Positions 24,166 through 32,602 of a stretch of DNA of 64,000 nt are shown here, one piece after another. The stretch's first letter is position 1; every line of letters starts with the position of its first letter. The translations under genes and the position numbers were made by a program. Under the pieces are notes generated by a model. The model had not been told where the DNA came from and made no database searches. It saw only the letters and a program-made list of their open reading frames with translations. This DNA comes from Streptomyces sp. NBC_00377 (lineage in GTDB: Bacteria; Actinomycetota; Actinomycetes; Streptomycetales; Streptomycetaceae). The DNA is taken from contig NZ_CP107958.1 of assembly GCF_036075115.1 (NCBI RefSeq), forward strand, positions 4,340,001 to 4,404,000, given 5' to 3'.

Positions 24166-26079
24166 TCACTGCCGGGTGTACGTCAGTTTCTCCCCGGTGC
24201 CGGTGTTCACGCGGCGCAGTCTGCCGTCGGCGAGGAGGGTGACCTCGGACGCGGCGCCGGGGCTGCACGCGGAGAGGGGCTCGCCGGTGGTGACCTTGGA
24301 GGGGCCGATCTCCAGCGGGCCCTCACCGCCCGGGCGCCGGGAGAGTGCGGCGCTGAACTCGCAGTGGTAGCCCTTCCCGTCGGCGACGAGGGCGAGCACA
24401 GCGTCGCCCACCTGGCCCTGGGCGAGGGTCAGCCGGCGCGTGTCGCTGCCGCTCGCGCTGTCGATCCTGGTGGTCCAGGTGCCGAGGTAGGCCGCAGGGA
24501 CCACCCCGCCCGTGGGGGACGCGGAGGGCGACCCGGAGGCGGAGGAGGACGCGGTCGAGTCCGGGGAAGGCGGCCCCGAGACCTTCGCGGCGGAGGACGT
24601 GCCGGGCGTCGGATGAGCGGTGGTGTCGCCGTCGTCGCCGTTCATGAACGCGTACACCGAGCCGCCCGCGGCGACCGCGACCACCAGGGCGACCGCGACG
24701 AGCAGGGCGGTCGTCCGGCCGCTGCGCCGCGCCGGCTCCTGCGGGCCGCCCGGTTCGGCGGTGCCGGCGGGCCCGTACGGGCCGTACCCCGGGGCGCTGC
24801 CGGGGCCCGCCGTGCCGTCCGCGTACGGGTTGTACGGCGTCCCCGCGCCGGGCGCCGCGGACCAGCCGGCCGACGGCTGGTGCGGGACGCCATGGGTGGG
24901 GGCCTGGGCCGGGGGCGCGGCCGGATGCTGCTGGGGGTGGCCGTACGCCGGGTGGGCCGGGGCGGTCCACGTACCGGGCTGAGGAGCCTGCGGCGGGACG
25001 CCGCCCGCGACCAGCGTGGAGCGGTGGTCCGCGGAGGGCGCGTCGCCGCGCGGGCCGGAGTGTTCCGGGAACGCCTCGGAGGCGGCGGCCGGGTACGGGT
25101 CCGCGCCGGGGCGCGACCGGGAGCCGGCGTAGGACGGGTCCGCGCCCTCCGCACCCTCGGGGTCCTCCACCTCCAGCAGCCGCACGGCGTGGCGGCCGAG
25201 CTGGGCCACCAGGGCGCCGGGCAGCCAGGGGTCGCGGGAGCGGCCGTCGGAGACGGTGTCGTCGACGCCGGTGAGTTCCAGGACGCGGTCGAGGGAGGGA
25301 CGGGCGCCGGGGTCCTTGCGCAGACAGCCGCGGACCAGGTCGGCGATGCCCTCGGGGACGCCCGAGAGGTCGGGGTCGTTCTGGGCGATGCGGAACATCA
25401 GGGCGTGCGCCCCGCTGTCGGCGGAGCCGAAGGGCAGGGCGCCGGTGGCGGCGTAGGTGATGACCGAGCCGAGGCAGAAGACGTCGCTCGCGGGCGTGAC
25501 CGGGGCGCCGCGCAGCTGCTCGGGGGCCATGAAGCCGGGCGAGCCGATCACCGCGCCGGTCTGGGTCAGCCGGCTGTCGCCCGTCACGCTTTCCAGCGCC
25601 CGTGCGACGCCGAAGTCGATGACGCGGGGTCCCTCGATGGTCACCATCACGTTGGACGGCTTGAGGTCCCGGTGGACGATGCCGGCCGCGTGGATGTTGG
25701 TCAGCGCGTGCGCGAGCCCGGCGGCGAGGATGCGCACGGACCGCTCGGGCAGCGGACCGTGGTCGTGGCCCACGACCTGCTGGAGGCTCGGCCCGGCCAC
25801 ATAGCCGGTCGCCACCCAGGGCACGGCTGCCTCGGTGTCGGCGTCCAGGACCGGCGCGGTCCAGAACCCGCCGACCCGCTGGGCGTTGCGCACCTCCTGC
25901 CGGAACCGCGCCCGGAACTCCTCGCGCGCCGCCAGCTCACGCCGGACCAGCTTCACGGCGACCGTCCGCCCGCGGTCCGAGCGGGCGAGGTAGACCTGCC
26001 CCATGCCGCCTGCTCCCAGCCGCGCGAGCAGCCGGTAGCCGCCGATGCGCTGCGGGTCCTCCGGGCCCAGCTTCTCCAT
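24166..26079 (-). CDS. Receptor-type serine/threonine protein kinase
   Basis: A 637-residue kinase starting at ATG 26079 (MEKLGPEDPQRIGGYRLL). The eukaryotic-type kinase domain has GAGGMGQVYLA, ATP-binding Lys43 (VAVKLV), HRDLKPSN with Asp138, VIDFGVARAL and the APE-like MAPEQL. A long Pro/Ala/Gly-rich juxtamembrane region follows, then one membrane helix (about 453-475). The outer domain is of about 120 residues (YLGTWTTRID, GKGYHCEFSAAL) with two Cys. It has no PASTA repeats, so its signal differs from that of PknB. An 8+8 bp inverted repeat lies just ahead of the start and may be an operator. Confidence 0.93.
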   Translation of the reverse strand: MEKLGPEDPQRIGGYRLLARLGAGGMGQVYLARSDRGRTVAVKLVRRELAAREEFRARFRQEVRNAQRVGGFWTAPVLDADTEAAVPWVATGYVAGPSLQQVVGHDHGPLPERSVRILAAGLAHALTNIHAAGIVHRDLKPSNVMVTIEGPRVIDFGVARALESVTGDSRLTQTGAVIGSPGFMAPEQLRGAPVTPASDVFCLGSVITYAATGALPFGSADSGAHALMFRIAQNDPDLSGVPEGIADLVRGCLRKDPGARPSLDRVLELTGVDDTVSDGRSRDPWLPGALVAQLGRHAVRLLEVEDPEGAEGADPSYAGSRSRPGADPYPAAASEAFPEHSGPRGDAPSADHRSTLVAGGVPPQAPQPGTWTAPAHPAYGHPQQHPAAPPAQAPTHGVPHQPSAGWSAAPGAGTPYNPYADGTAGPGSAPGYGPYGPAGTAEPGGPQEPARRSGRTTALLVAVALVVAVAAGGSVYAFMNGDDGDTTAHPTPGTSSAAKVSGPPSPDSTASSSASGSPSASPTGGVVPAAYLGTWTTRIDSASGSDTRRLTLAQGQVGDAVLALVADGKGYHCEFSAALSRRPGGEGPLEIGPSKVTTGEPLSACSPGAASEVTLLADGRLRRVNTGTGEKLTYTRQ

Positions 26080-26393
26080 CGCAGCGCCGCCTTTCCCGCA
26101 CATGTGTGATCGAGACATGTGCATTCCAGCCGAGAATAATCCGGCCGTTGTGGGAGTAGTGCGGTGAGGTGTCTACGGTTGCGTAACAGCGGGCGCCCCG
26201 CGTCCAGCACCGTGGACGGCCGTTCCGGTACGTGTACGGCTGCCCGCCGAACCTGTTCGTGCGCGGGCGGGGCCGTGCCCGCCGGGGCGGGCGGAACCCG
26301 CCTCCACGCCCGACAACCTGTCGCGGAATCGCCCCGTCCAGGGAACAGGACGCCGATACCGCTTCCGCATCGCGGACATTTACGCTCACTGGC
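26080..26393. other. Divergent intergenic region, kinase and aminotransferase
   Basis: A 314-bp gap containing the inverted repeat at 26098-26122 and a TACGCT -10-like box (26381-26386) eight bases before the aminotransferase ATG. No gene is visible. Confidence 0.55.
26098..26122. promoter_or_regulatory. Inverted repeat upstream of the kinase gene
   Basis: gcacatgt (26098-26105) and acatgtgc (26115-26122) are perfect inverted copies with a 9-bp spacer, 19 bp before the kinase ATG. The symmetry suggests a dimeric repressor site covering the start of transcription. Confidence 0.5.
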
Positions 26394-27749
26394 ATGACCC
26401 CTCAGACCGACCCCCAGGCCGGCGCCGCCGTGAAGGCCGCGGACCGCGCGCATGTCTTCCACTCCTGGTCCGCCCAGGAGCTCATCGACCCGCTTGCCGT
26501 GGCCGGCGCGCAGGGGTCGTACTTCTGGGACTACGACGGCAAGCGCTACCTCGACCTCACCAGCGGGCTCGTCTACGCGAACATCGGCTACCAGCACCCG
26601 AAGGTCGTCGCCGCGATCCAGGAGCAGGCCGCACACCTGACCACCTTCGCGCCCGCCTTCGCCGTCGAGGCCCGCTCCGAGGCCGCCCGGCTGATCGCCG
26701 AGCGGACCCCCGGCGACCTGGACAAGATCTTCTTCACCAACGGCGGCGCGGACGCGGTCGAGCACGCCGTGCGCATGGCCCGGCTGCACACCGGGCGGGC
26801 CAAGGTGCTCTCCGCCTACCGCTCGTACCACGGCGGCACCCAGCAGGCCGTGAACCTCACCGGCGACCCGCGCCGCTGGGCCTCCGACAGCGCGAGCGCC
26901 GGAGTCGTGCACTTCTGGGCGCCCTACCTGTACCGCTCCCGCTTCTACGCGGAGACGGAGGAGCAGGAGACCGCGCGGGCGCTCGAGCACCTGGAGACCA
27001 CGATCGCCTTCGAGGGGCCGGGGACGATCGCCGCGATCATCCTGGAGACCGTCCCGGGCACCGCGGGGATCATGGTCCCGCCGCCCGGCTACCTCGCCGG
27101 GGTGCGGCAGCTCTGCGACCAGTACGGGATCGTCTTCGTGCTGGACGAGGTCATGGCCGGGTTCGGACGCACCGGTGAGTGGTTCGCGGCCGACCTGTTC
27201 GGGGTGACTCCCGACCTGATGACCTTCGCCAAGGGCGTGAACAGCGGATATGTGCCGCTCGGCGGGGTCGCGATCTCCGGCGCGATCGCGGAGACCTTCG
27301 CCAGGCGGCCCTACCCGGGCGGCCTGACGTACTCCGGGCACCCGCTGGCCTGCGCGGCCGCCGTCGCGACGATCGGCGTCATGGCGCAGGAGGGCATCGT
27401 CGACAACGCGAAGAACCTGGGCGCCTCGGTCGTCGGGCCGGGGCTGCGGGAGCTGGCCGAGCGGCACGCGTGCGTCGGCGAGGTCCGCGGGGTCGGCATG
27501 TTCTGGGCCCTGGAACTGGTGAAGAACCGGGAGACCCGTGAGCCGCTCGTGCCGTACAACGCGGCGGGCGAGGCCAACGCGGCCATGGCCGCCTTCGGCG
27601 CGGCCGCGAAGAAGGCCGGGGTCTGGCCGTTCGTGAACATGAACCGCACCCACTTCGTGCCGCCGCTCAACGTCTCGGAGTCCGAGGTCAAGGAGGGCCT
27701 CGCGGCCCTGGACGCGGCGCTCTCGGTGGCCGACGAGTACACGGACTAG
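26394..27749 (+). CDS. Class III PLP-dependent aminotransferase
   Basis: A 451-residue fold-type I aminotransferase. The motifs YFWDYDGKRYLDLTSGL, IFFTNGGADAVEHAVRMARL, SYHGGTQQ, VFVLDEVMAGFGRTGEWFA and the PLP-lysine segment MTFAKGVNSGYVPLGG place it in class III with omega-amino-acid:pyruvate transaminases. The substrate cannot be told from sequence; omega-amino acids or polyamine-derived amines are typical. The ATG at 26394 has no ribosome site but a TACGCT box seven bases before it, so the transcript may be leaderless. A GntR gene follows after a strong hairpin. Confidence 0.9.
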   Translation: MTPQTDPQAGAAVKAADRAHVFHSWSAQELIDPLAVAGAQGSYFWDYDGKRYLDLTSGLVYANIGYQHPKVVAAIQEQAAHLTTFAPAFAVEARSEAARLIAERTPGDLDKIFFTNGGADAVEHAVRMARLHTGRAKVLSAYRSYHGGTQQAVNLTGDPRRWASDSASAGVVHFWAPYLYRSRFYAETEEQETARALEHLETTIAFEGPGTIAAIILETVPGTAGIMVPPPGYLAGVRQLCDQYGIVFVLDEVMAGFGRTGEWFAADLFGVTPDLMTFAKGVNSGYVPLGGVAISGAIAETFARRPYPGGLTYSGHPLACAAAVATIGVMAQEGIVDNAKNLGASVVGPGLRELAERHACVGEVRGVGMFWALELVKNRETREPLVPYNAAGEANAAMAAFGAAAKKAGVWPFVNMNRTHFVPPLNVSESEVKEGLAALDAALSVADEYTD

Positions 27750-27849
27750 GGAGGGACCGGGCACCGGTCGGGGCCGCTCGGGAACCCCTCGGGAACGGGT
27801 CCGGGGCCGCTGCACGCAACGGACCGGGATTTCGTCGAACGCGTAAGGT

Positions 27850-27886
27850 GGCGTGCTCGTACATGTCTACGAGCACGCCTTTCTTT
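27850..27886 (+). terminator. Strong hairpin with T-run, terminator and/or GntR operator
   Basis: ggcgtgctcgta (27850-27861) pairs perfectly with tacgagcacgcc (27868-27879) around a 6-nt loop, followed by tttcttt. It ends transcription from the aminotransferase. It also lies 29 bp before the GntR gene and just after a TAAGGT box (27844-27849), so it could double as an autoregulatory operator. Confidence 0.75.
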
Positions 27887-27914
27887 CCGCACCCGACGAT
27901 GGAGACGCCCGACG

Positions 27915-28616
27915 ATGCCCGGCAGCACCGGCAACGGAGCCGTGACGCGCAGCACCCTGCGACAGCAGATCGCCGACGCGCTTCGTGACGAAGTGCTGGG
28001 GGGACGGCTCAAGCCGGGCCAGGAGTTCACGGTCAAGGAGATCGCCGAGCAGTACGGCGTCTCCGCGACCCCCGTCCGCGAGGCGCTCGTCGACCTCTCC
28101 GCGCAGGGCCTGCTGGAAGCCGACCAGCACCGGGGCTTCAGGGTCCACGAGTACTCCGTCGAGGACTTCCGCGGCATGATCGAGGCGCGCAGCCTGATCA
28201 TCGAGGGGATGTTCCTCGCCCTCGACGAGGGCCGTCAGCGCCACCTGAACTACGACGACCCGCGGACCGCGGCCGCCATAGCCGGCGTGCGCCGCCGCGG
28301 CGACGAGGCGCAGCGGGCCGCGGCCGCCGGCGACCTCACCGTCCTCATCGGCTACGACCTGCGCTTCTGGCGCGAGCTGAGCGCCCTGTTCGGCAACCCG
28401 TACCTCGCCGACTTCCTGCACCGCCTGCGGTTGCAGTCCTGGGTGTGCACGGTCCAGCACGTGCGGGTCCTGACCGATCTGCGCGGCCTCCTGTGGTCCG
28501 GCCACGCCGAACTGGTCGACGCCCTGTACCGCCGCGACACCGTCACCGCCCGGGCGATGCTCGCGGCGTACAACGACGACTCCATCGCCCTGGTCGAGCG
28601 GCTGGCGGCGGGATGA
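27915..28616 (+). CDS. GntR-family regulator with FCD domain
   Basis: A 233-residue repressor-type regulator. The winged helix (LRQQIADALRDEVLGGRLKPG, FTVKEIAEQYGVSATPVREA) is followed by an all-helical FCD ligand domain. Candidate ligand/metal positions lie in EARSLIIEGMF, GYDLRFWRELSALF and the final GHAELVDALYRRD. FCD members sense organic acids or lipids. Its TGA overlaps the ATG of the glycosyltransferase fusion gene, implying co-expression. A long palindrome immediately upstream may be its own operator. Confidence 0.92.
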   Translation: MPGSTGNGAVTRSTLRQQIADALRDEVLGGRLKPGQEFTVKEIAEQYGVSATPVREALVDLSAQGLLEADQHRGFRVHEYSVEDFRGMIEARSLIIEGMFLALDEGRQRHLNYDDPRTAAAIAGVRRRGDEAQRAAAAGDLTVLIGYDLRFWRELSALFGNPYLADFLHRLRLQSWVCTVQHVRVLTDLRGLLWSGHAELVDALYRRDTVTARAMLAAYNDDSIALVERLAAG

Positions 28617-31087
28617 GCAGGGCTGACGCCCCCAGCACGCCCGGCACCGCGCACCGCACCCCGACCGTCGAGCTGTCCGTCGTCATCCCCGCCTACAACG
28701 AGGAGCGCCGGCTCGGCCCCACCCTGGACGCCGTCACCCGCCACCTCGACGCCGGCGGGAACCACGGGCGCACCTGGGAGATCCTGGTCGCCGACGACGG
28801 GTCCACCGACGCCACCCGCGAGCTGGTCACCGTCCGCCGCGACCCCCGGGTGAGGCTCGTCGTCGGATCCGGCACCGGCAACCGGGGCAAGGGCCACGCC
28901 CTGCGGCACGGCGTCGCCGCCAGCCGGGGCCGCCGGGTACTGGTCATGGACGCCGATCTCGCCACCCCCGTCGAGGAGTTGGAGCGCCTGGAGAAGGCGC
29001 TCGCCGACGGACACGCGGCGGCGATCGGCTCGCGCGCCGTCCCCGGCGCGACCCTCGGCGACCGCCAGCACCGGATACGTGAACTCCTGGGCGCCGCGGG
29101 CAACCTCCTCATACGCCGGACGACCCTGCGCGGAACGCGGGACACCCAGTGCGGGTTCAAGCTGTTCGACGGCGAGAGGGCCCGCACCGCCTTCGCCGCC
29201 TCCCGCCTCAACGGCTGGGCCATCGACGTGGAGGTGCTGCGGCACTTCCAGCGCGTCGGCTGGCCGGTCGCCGAGGTGCCCGTGCAGTGGTCGCACCGGC
29301 CCGGCTCCAAGGTCCGGCCCGCGGACTACCTCCGGTTCCTGCGCGACCTGGTCCGGCTGCGGATGCCGCAGCCGGGACCCGCGGACGTCGTGGCCGTCCT
29401 GCTGTTCCTCGCGATGGCGGCTGCCCTCTACTCCGGCCGCCTCCTCGACCCGGCGCACCGCTATCTCACCGACTCCCTCCAGGACCAGAACCAGTGGGAG
29501 TGGTTCTTCGCGGTGACCGCCGACAACGTCGCTCACCTGCGCAACCCCCTGTTCACCGACCTCCAGGGCTTCCCCGGCGGCGTGAACCTGATGGCCAACA
29601 CCACGATGACGGGCCTGTCCGTCCCGCTCACCCCCGTCACCCTGCTGCTCGGTCCGGCCCTCACCCTCAGCCTGGTGATGACGCTGGGCCTGGCCGCCAC
29701 GGCCGCCGCCTGGTACCGGCTGATCGTGAAACGGCTGGTCGGGCAGCGCGCGGCCGCCTTCGCCGGAGCCGCGCTCGCCGCGTTCGCCCCGCCCATGGTC
29801 AGTCACGCCAACGCCCATCCGAACTTCGTCGTGCTGTTCATGATCCCGGCGATCGTCGACCGGGCGCTGCGGCTCGCGACCGGTGCGCGGGTCACCCGGG
29901 ACGCGGTCGTCCTCGGCCTGATGGCGGCGTACCAGTTCTTCCTCGGCGAGGAGCCCCTGCTGCTCGCCGCGCTGGGCATGCTGGTGTTCGCCGTCGCCTA
30001 CGGCGCCGTCCGCCCCGAGGTGGCGCGGCAGGCGGCCCGCCCCCTGCTGACCGGTCTGGCGGTCGCCGCCGCCGTCTGTCTCCCGCTCGTCCTCTACCCG
30101 CTGGCCTGGCAGTTCTCCGGCCCGCAGAGCTACACCGGTATCGACCACGGCACCGCGCCCGGGGTCGCCAACTCCGTCCGGGCACTGCTCTCGTTCGCCG
30201 AGCGCTCCCTCATCGCGGGCGACGCCCGTCGCGCCGACGCCCTCTCCCTCAACCCGACCGAGCAGAACGCCTTCTACGGCTGGCCGCTGGTCCTGCTCGC
30301 CTTCGCGATCGCGGTGGGGCTGTGGCGCCGGCCGGTGGTCAGGGCGCTGGCCTGTACGGCGGTGGCCGCGGCGGTGCTGTCCCTCGGCGCGCGCATCCCC
30401 CTCCCGCTCACCGGCACCACGGTTCCGGGCCCCTGGGCCCTGCTCGCCGGCCTGCCCCTGTTCGAGTCGGTCATCGAGAGCCGGGTCGCGCTGGTCTGCG
30501 CCCCGCCGCTGGGCATGCTGCTCGCCCTGGCGGTCGACCGCCTGGCGCGGGCCCGCCGGCTGGGCACCCAGTACGCCGGGCTGCTCGCCGTCTGCGTCGC
30601 CCTGCTCCCCCTGATCCCCGCCCCGCTGAAGTCCGAGCCCCGCGCCGAGGTGCCCGCCTTCTTCACCGACGGCACGTGGAAGACGTACGTCCAGGGCGGC
30701 GAGACCCTGGTCCCGGTGCCGCTCGCCGAACCGGAGGACGCCGAGGCGCTGCACTGGCAGACGGCGGCCGGCCTCGGCTTCCGGATGCCCGGCGGCTACT
30801 TCAACGGGCCCTACGGCGACGGCGACCGCACCGGCGTCTACGGCGTCCCGCTGCGCTTCACGGCGAGCCTGCTGCGGGACGTGCGGTACACGGGCGTGGT
30901 CCCGGTGATCGACGCCCGCGCCCGCGCCGCGGCCCGCGAGGACCTCACGTACTGGCGGGCGGGCGCGCTGGTGCTGGCCCCGCAGCCGCACGCCGACCGG
31001 CTGCGTGAGACGGTGGACAAGCTCCTGGGCCGGCCGGGTGGGCGGGTGGCCGGAGTGTGGGTATGGGACCTGCACGAGGGGAGCTGA
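28613..31087 (+). CDS. GT2 glycosyltransferase fused to a polytopic membrane domain
   Basis: An 824-residue fusion. Residues 1-260 are a GT2 domain like dolichyl-phosphate glucosyl/mannosyltransferases (SVVIPAYNEERRLGPTL, ILVADDGSTDATRE, GNRGKGHALRHG, LVMDADLATP, DTQCGFKLFDGE). Residues 260-640 hold about ten membrane helices, like GT-C or DUF6311 proteins. The C-terminal part is extracytoplasmic (FFTDGTWKTYVQGG, MPGGYFNGPYGDGD). A plausible role is making a polyprenyl-phosphate sugar and adding it to an external glycan; acceptor unknown. Coupled to the GntR gene by an ATGA overlap. Confidence 0.85.
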   Translation: MSRADAPSTPGTAHRTPTVELSVVIPAYNEERRLGPTLDAVTRHLDAGGNHGRTWEILVADDGSTDATRELVTVRRDPRVRLVVGSGTGNRGKGHALRHGVAASRGRRVLVMDADLATPVEELERLEKALADGHAAAIGSRAVPGATLGDRQHRIRELLGAAGNLLIRRTTLRGTRDTQCGFKLFDGERARTAFAASRLNGWAIDVEVLRHFQRVGWPVAEVPVQWSHRPGSKVRPADYLRFLRDLVRLRMPQPGPADVVAVLLFLAMAAALYSGRLLDPAHRYLTDSLQDQNQWEWFFAVTADNVAHLRNPLFTDLQGFPGGVNLMANTTMTGLSVPLTPVTLLLGPALTLSLVMTLGLAATAAAWYRLIVKRLVGQRAAAFAGAALAAFAPPMVSHANAHPNFVVLFMIPAIVDRALRLATGARVTRDAVVLGLMAAYQFFLGEEPLLLAALGMLVFAVAYGAVRPEVARQAARPLLTGLAVAAAVCLPLVLYPLAWQFSGPQSYTGIDHGTAPGVANSVRALLSFAERSLIAGDARRADALSLNPTEQNAFYGWPLVLLAFAIAVGLWRRPVVRALACTAVAAAVLSLGARIPLPLTGTTVPGPWALLAGLPLFESVIESRVALVCAPPLGMLLALAVDRLARARRLGTQYAGLLAVCVALLPLIPAPLKSEPRAEVPAFFTDGTWKTYVQGGETLVPVPLAEPEDAEALHWQTAAGLGFRMPGGYFNGPYGDGDRTGVYGVPLRFTASLLRDVRYTGVVPVIDARARAAAREDLTYWRAGALVLAPQPHADRLRETVDKLLGRPGGRVAGVWVWDLHEGS

Positions 31088-31146
31088 TGCGTGCCGCACG
31101 GACTAGTCTTCCCTGACCGGTCAACGTACTGAGTGAGGAGCTCTCT

Positions 31147-31797
31147 TTGGCCTGTGACCTGTGGCTGGTGCCGCTCGTCGACGTGTTGTGCCACACCCCC
31201 GACAATCCCTTCGCCGACGAACTCGCCCAGTACAACAAGGTGCTGGCCGAGGCCGGGCTCCCGCCCGTGCCGGTGTACCAGTACATGCCCGGGCTGTCCG
31301 GCGAGGTCGCCCCGGTGGCCGGCTTCGACTACGACGCCCTGCACTTCCTGCGCCGCGTCTACCTCCTCCAGGTGTGCGGGCTGCCGGTGACGCCGGTGGA
31401 CGAACTGGGCGGCGACTATGAACAGCTCCTCGAGATGTTCGAGGCGACGGCCAAGCAGTCGCACCTGGTCTGGCACTACGACCACGCGGGCGCGTACGTC
31501 CCCGTCGACTTCTCGCAGCCGCTGTCCAACGACGAACTCCTCGCGGGTGGCGGCCCGCTGGGTTCCGCGCAGTCCCTGCTGCGGGAACTGGAGTACGTGG
31601 GCCCCTCCATCGGCATCGATCCGGCCAATCCGCCGTCGGCTCCGCAACCGCCCGCCGGCCCCACGGAGTTGGAGGAGCCCGCCGTTCCGGCGCCGTACGA
31701 TCCGAGCCCCTTCGCGCGCGAGCGGCACGTCTGGCTCGGGCTGCACGCGGCGGCGACGCGGAGCCTGGCGCAGGGCTCGATGATCGTGTTCAGCTGA
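31147..31797 (+). CDS. Conserved hypothetical protein
   Basis: A 216-residue soluble acidic protein with TTG start 31147 after a clear gaggag ribosome site. The N-terminus LACDLWLVPLVDVLCHTPDN is followed by FADELAQYNKVLAEAGLPPV, the segment YEQLLEMFEATAKQSHLVWH, and a Pro-rich linker near residue 165. It has no recognised family and no signal peptide. It lies 59 bp after the glycosyltransferase fusion, so the two may be one transcript. Confidence 0.75.
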   Translation: MACDLWLVPLVDVLCHTPDNPFADELAQYNKVLAEAGLPPVPVYQYMPGLSGEVAPVAGFDYDALHFLRRVYLLQVCGLPVTPVDELGGDYEQLLEMFEATAKQSHLVWHYDHAGAYVPVDFSQPLSNDELLAGGGPLGSAQSLLRELEYVGPSIGIDPANPPSAPQPPAGPTELEEPAVPAPYDPSPFARERHVWLGLHAAATRSLAQGSMIVFS

Positions 31798-31819
31798 CCC
31801 GACCGTCTCCCGCCGGGCT

Positions 31820-31844
31820 GACCGCCTCAGCTCAGCGGGCGGTC
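31820..31844. terminator. Hairpin between convergent genes
   Basis: gaccgcc (31820-31826) pairs with ggcggtc (31838-31844) around an 11-nt loop in the 57-bp gap between stops at 31797 (+) and 31855 (-). Confidence 0.5.
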
Positions 31845-31854
31845 GACGGCCCGG

Positions 31855-32148
31855 TCAACGGCCGAGCTGGGACAGGCCCCTCTGGACGTCCTCCATGTTC
31901 ATCACCGGCGTGTAGGAGATCTCCGATCCGAGGTTGAGGAAGAACGGCTCGCTGAGCACGGGCATCTGCGCGCTGTCCTGCATGTCGAAGAATATGTAGG
32001 CGGTGCGCTTGCCGTGGTCGGTGGTGAAGTAGGCCGCTTCGGGCTTGATCTGCTCCATCGATTCCTGGATCAGTTTCCCCAGGGTGCCGCTGCGGATGGC
32101 CTCGTTCGCCTTCTCCGTGTCCATGGACGCCTTGAGCAGGACGCGCAT
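31855..32148 (-). CDS. Small hypothetical protein, ferredoxin-like fold likely
   Basis: A 97-residue protein starting MRVLLKASMDTEKANEAI after an aaggtgag ribosome site. The pattern of a strand, a long helix (SGTLGKLIQESMEQI), strands (AAYFTTDHGKRTAYIFFDM) and a last helix (NMEDVQRGLSQLGR) looks like a dimeric alpha-beta barrel. No family is named with certainty. A CGTATACG-centred near-palindrome lies about 50 bp upstream. Confidence 0.7.
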   Translation of the reverse strand: MRVLLKASMDTEKANEAIRSGTLGKLIQESMEQIKPEAAYFTTDHGKRTAYIFFDMQDSAQMPVLSEPFFLNLGSEISYTPVMNMEDVQRGLSQLGR

Positions 32149-32196
32149 CGCACTCACCTTCTTCTGGCCGAGGCACGCCGATGTCCCCACCAGGAT

Positions 32197-32213
32197 ATGC
32201 CCGTATACGGCAT
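32197..32213. promoter_or_regulatory. Near-palindrome around CGTATACG
   Basis: atgcccgtatacggcat is symmetrical apart from one extra C; the core CGTATACG is a perfect 8-bp palindrome. It lies upstream of the start at 32148 and at the stop of the small exported-protein remnant. Confidence 0.3.
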
Positions 32214-32444
32214 TTATCCCTCGGGGAGGCGCCCGCCCACCGACACCGGACGGGCGCCTGCGCGAGCGTCGGCCGCGCGCGGCAACGCCTCGGCCGCGGC
32301 CGTCAGAAGACCGGTGTCCCGGCCTGCGTCAGCTTCCGAGGCCTCGGCGATACCGGAACCGACCGCTCCCGCGACGGCGAGGGCCGCTCCGGTGACGGCC
32401 GACTTCTGGACGAACTCATGGCGGTTCAGGGGGGCGACGGGCAT
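32214..32444 (-). CDS. Short protein with degenerate Tat-like signal, possible gene remnant
   Basis: A 76-residue frame starting MPVAPLNRHEFVQKSAVTGA with an aggag ribosome site at six bases. It looks like the N-terminus of a Tat-exported protein (polar NR-x-EFVQKS, then a hydrophobic AALAVAGAVGSGIA stretch), but the second arginine is His. The protein ends 40 residues later without a mature domain. It may be a small exported protein or, more likely, a truncated remnant of a longer enzyme. Confidence 0.45.
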   Translation of the reverse strand: MPVAPLNRHEFVQKSAVTGAALAVAGAVGSGIAEASEADAGRDTGLLTAAAEALPRAADARAGARPVSVGGRLPEG

Positions 32445-32535
32445 TCGGGGCTCCTGGAACTGGTGGGGAAGGAGGGCAACTACCCGCGTAGCTGCTTGCT
32501 TCCGCCAGTTACGGGCGTAACCGCGAACGGGCCAT

Positions 32536-32565
32536 GGGCCGGTCAGGGATGTCCAAGACCGGCCC
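32536..32565 (-). terminator. Hairpin after purA
   Basis: gggccggtc (32536-32544) pairs with gaccggccc (32557-32565) around a 12-nt loop, about 40 bp after the purA stop on the minus strand. No U-tract is visible. Confidence 0.55.
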
Positions 32566-32602
32566 AAGCCGACAGGTCCGTCCGGTGATGCCGTCGGACG
32601 GC

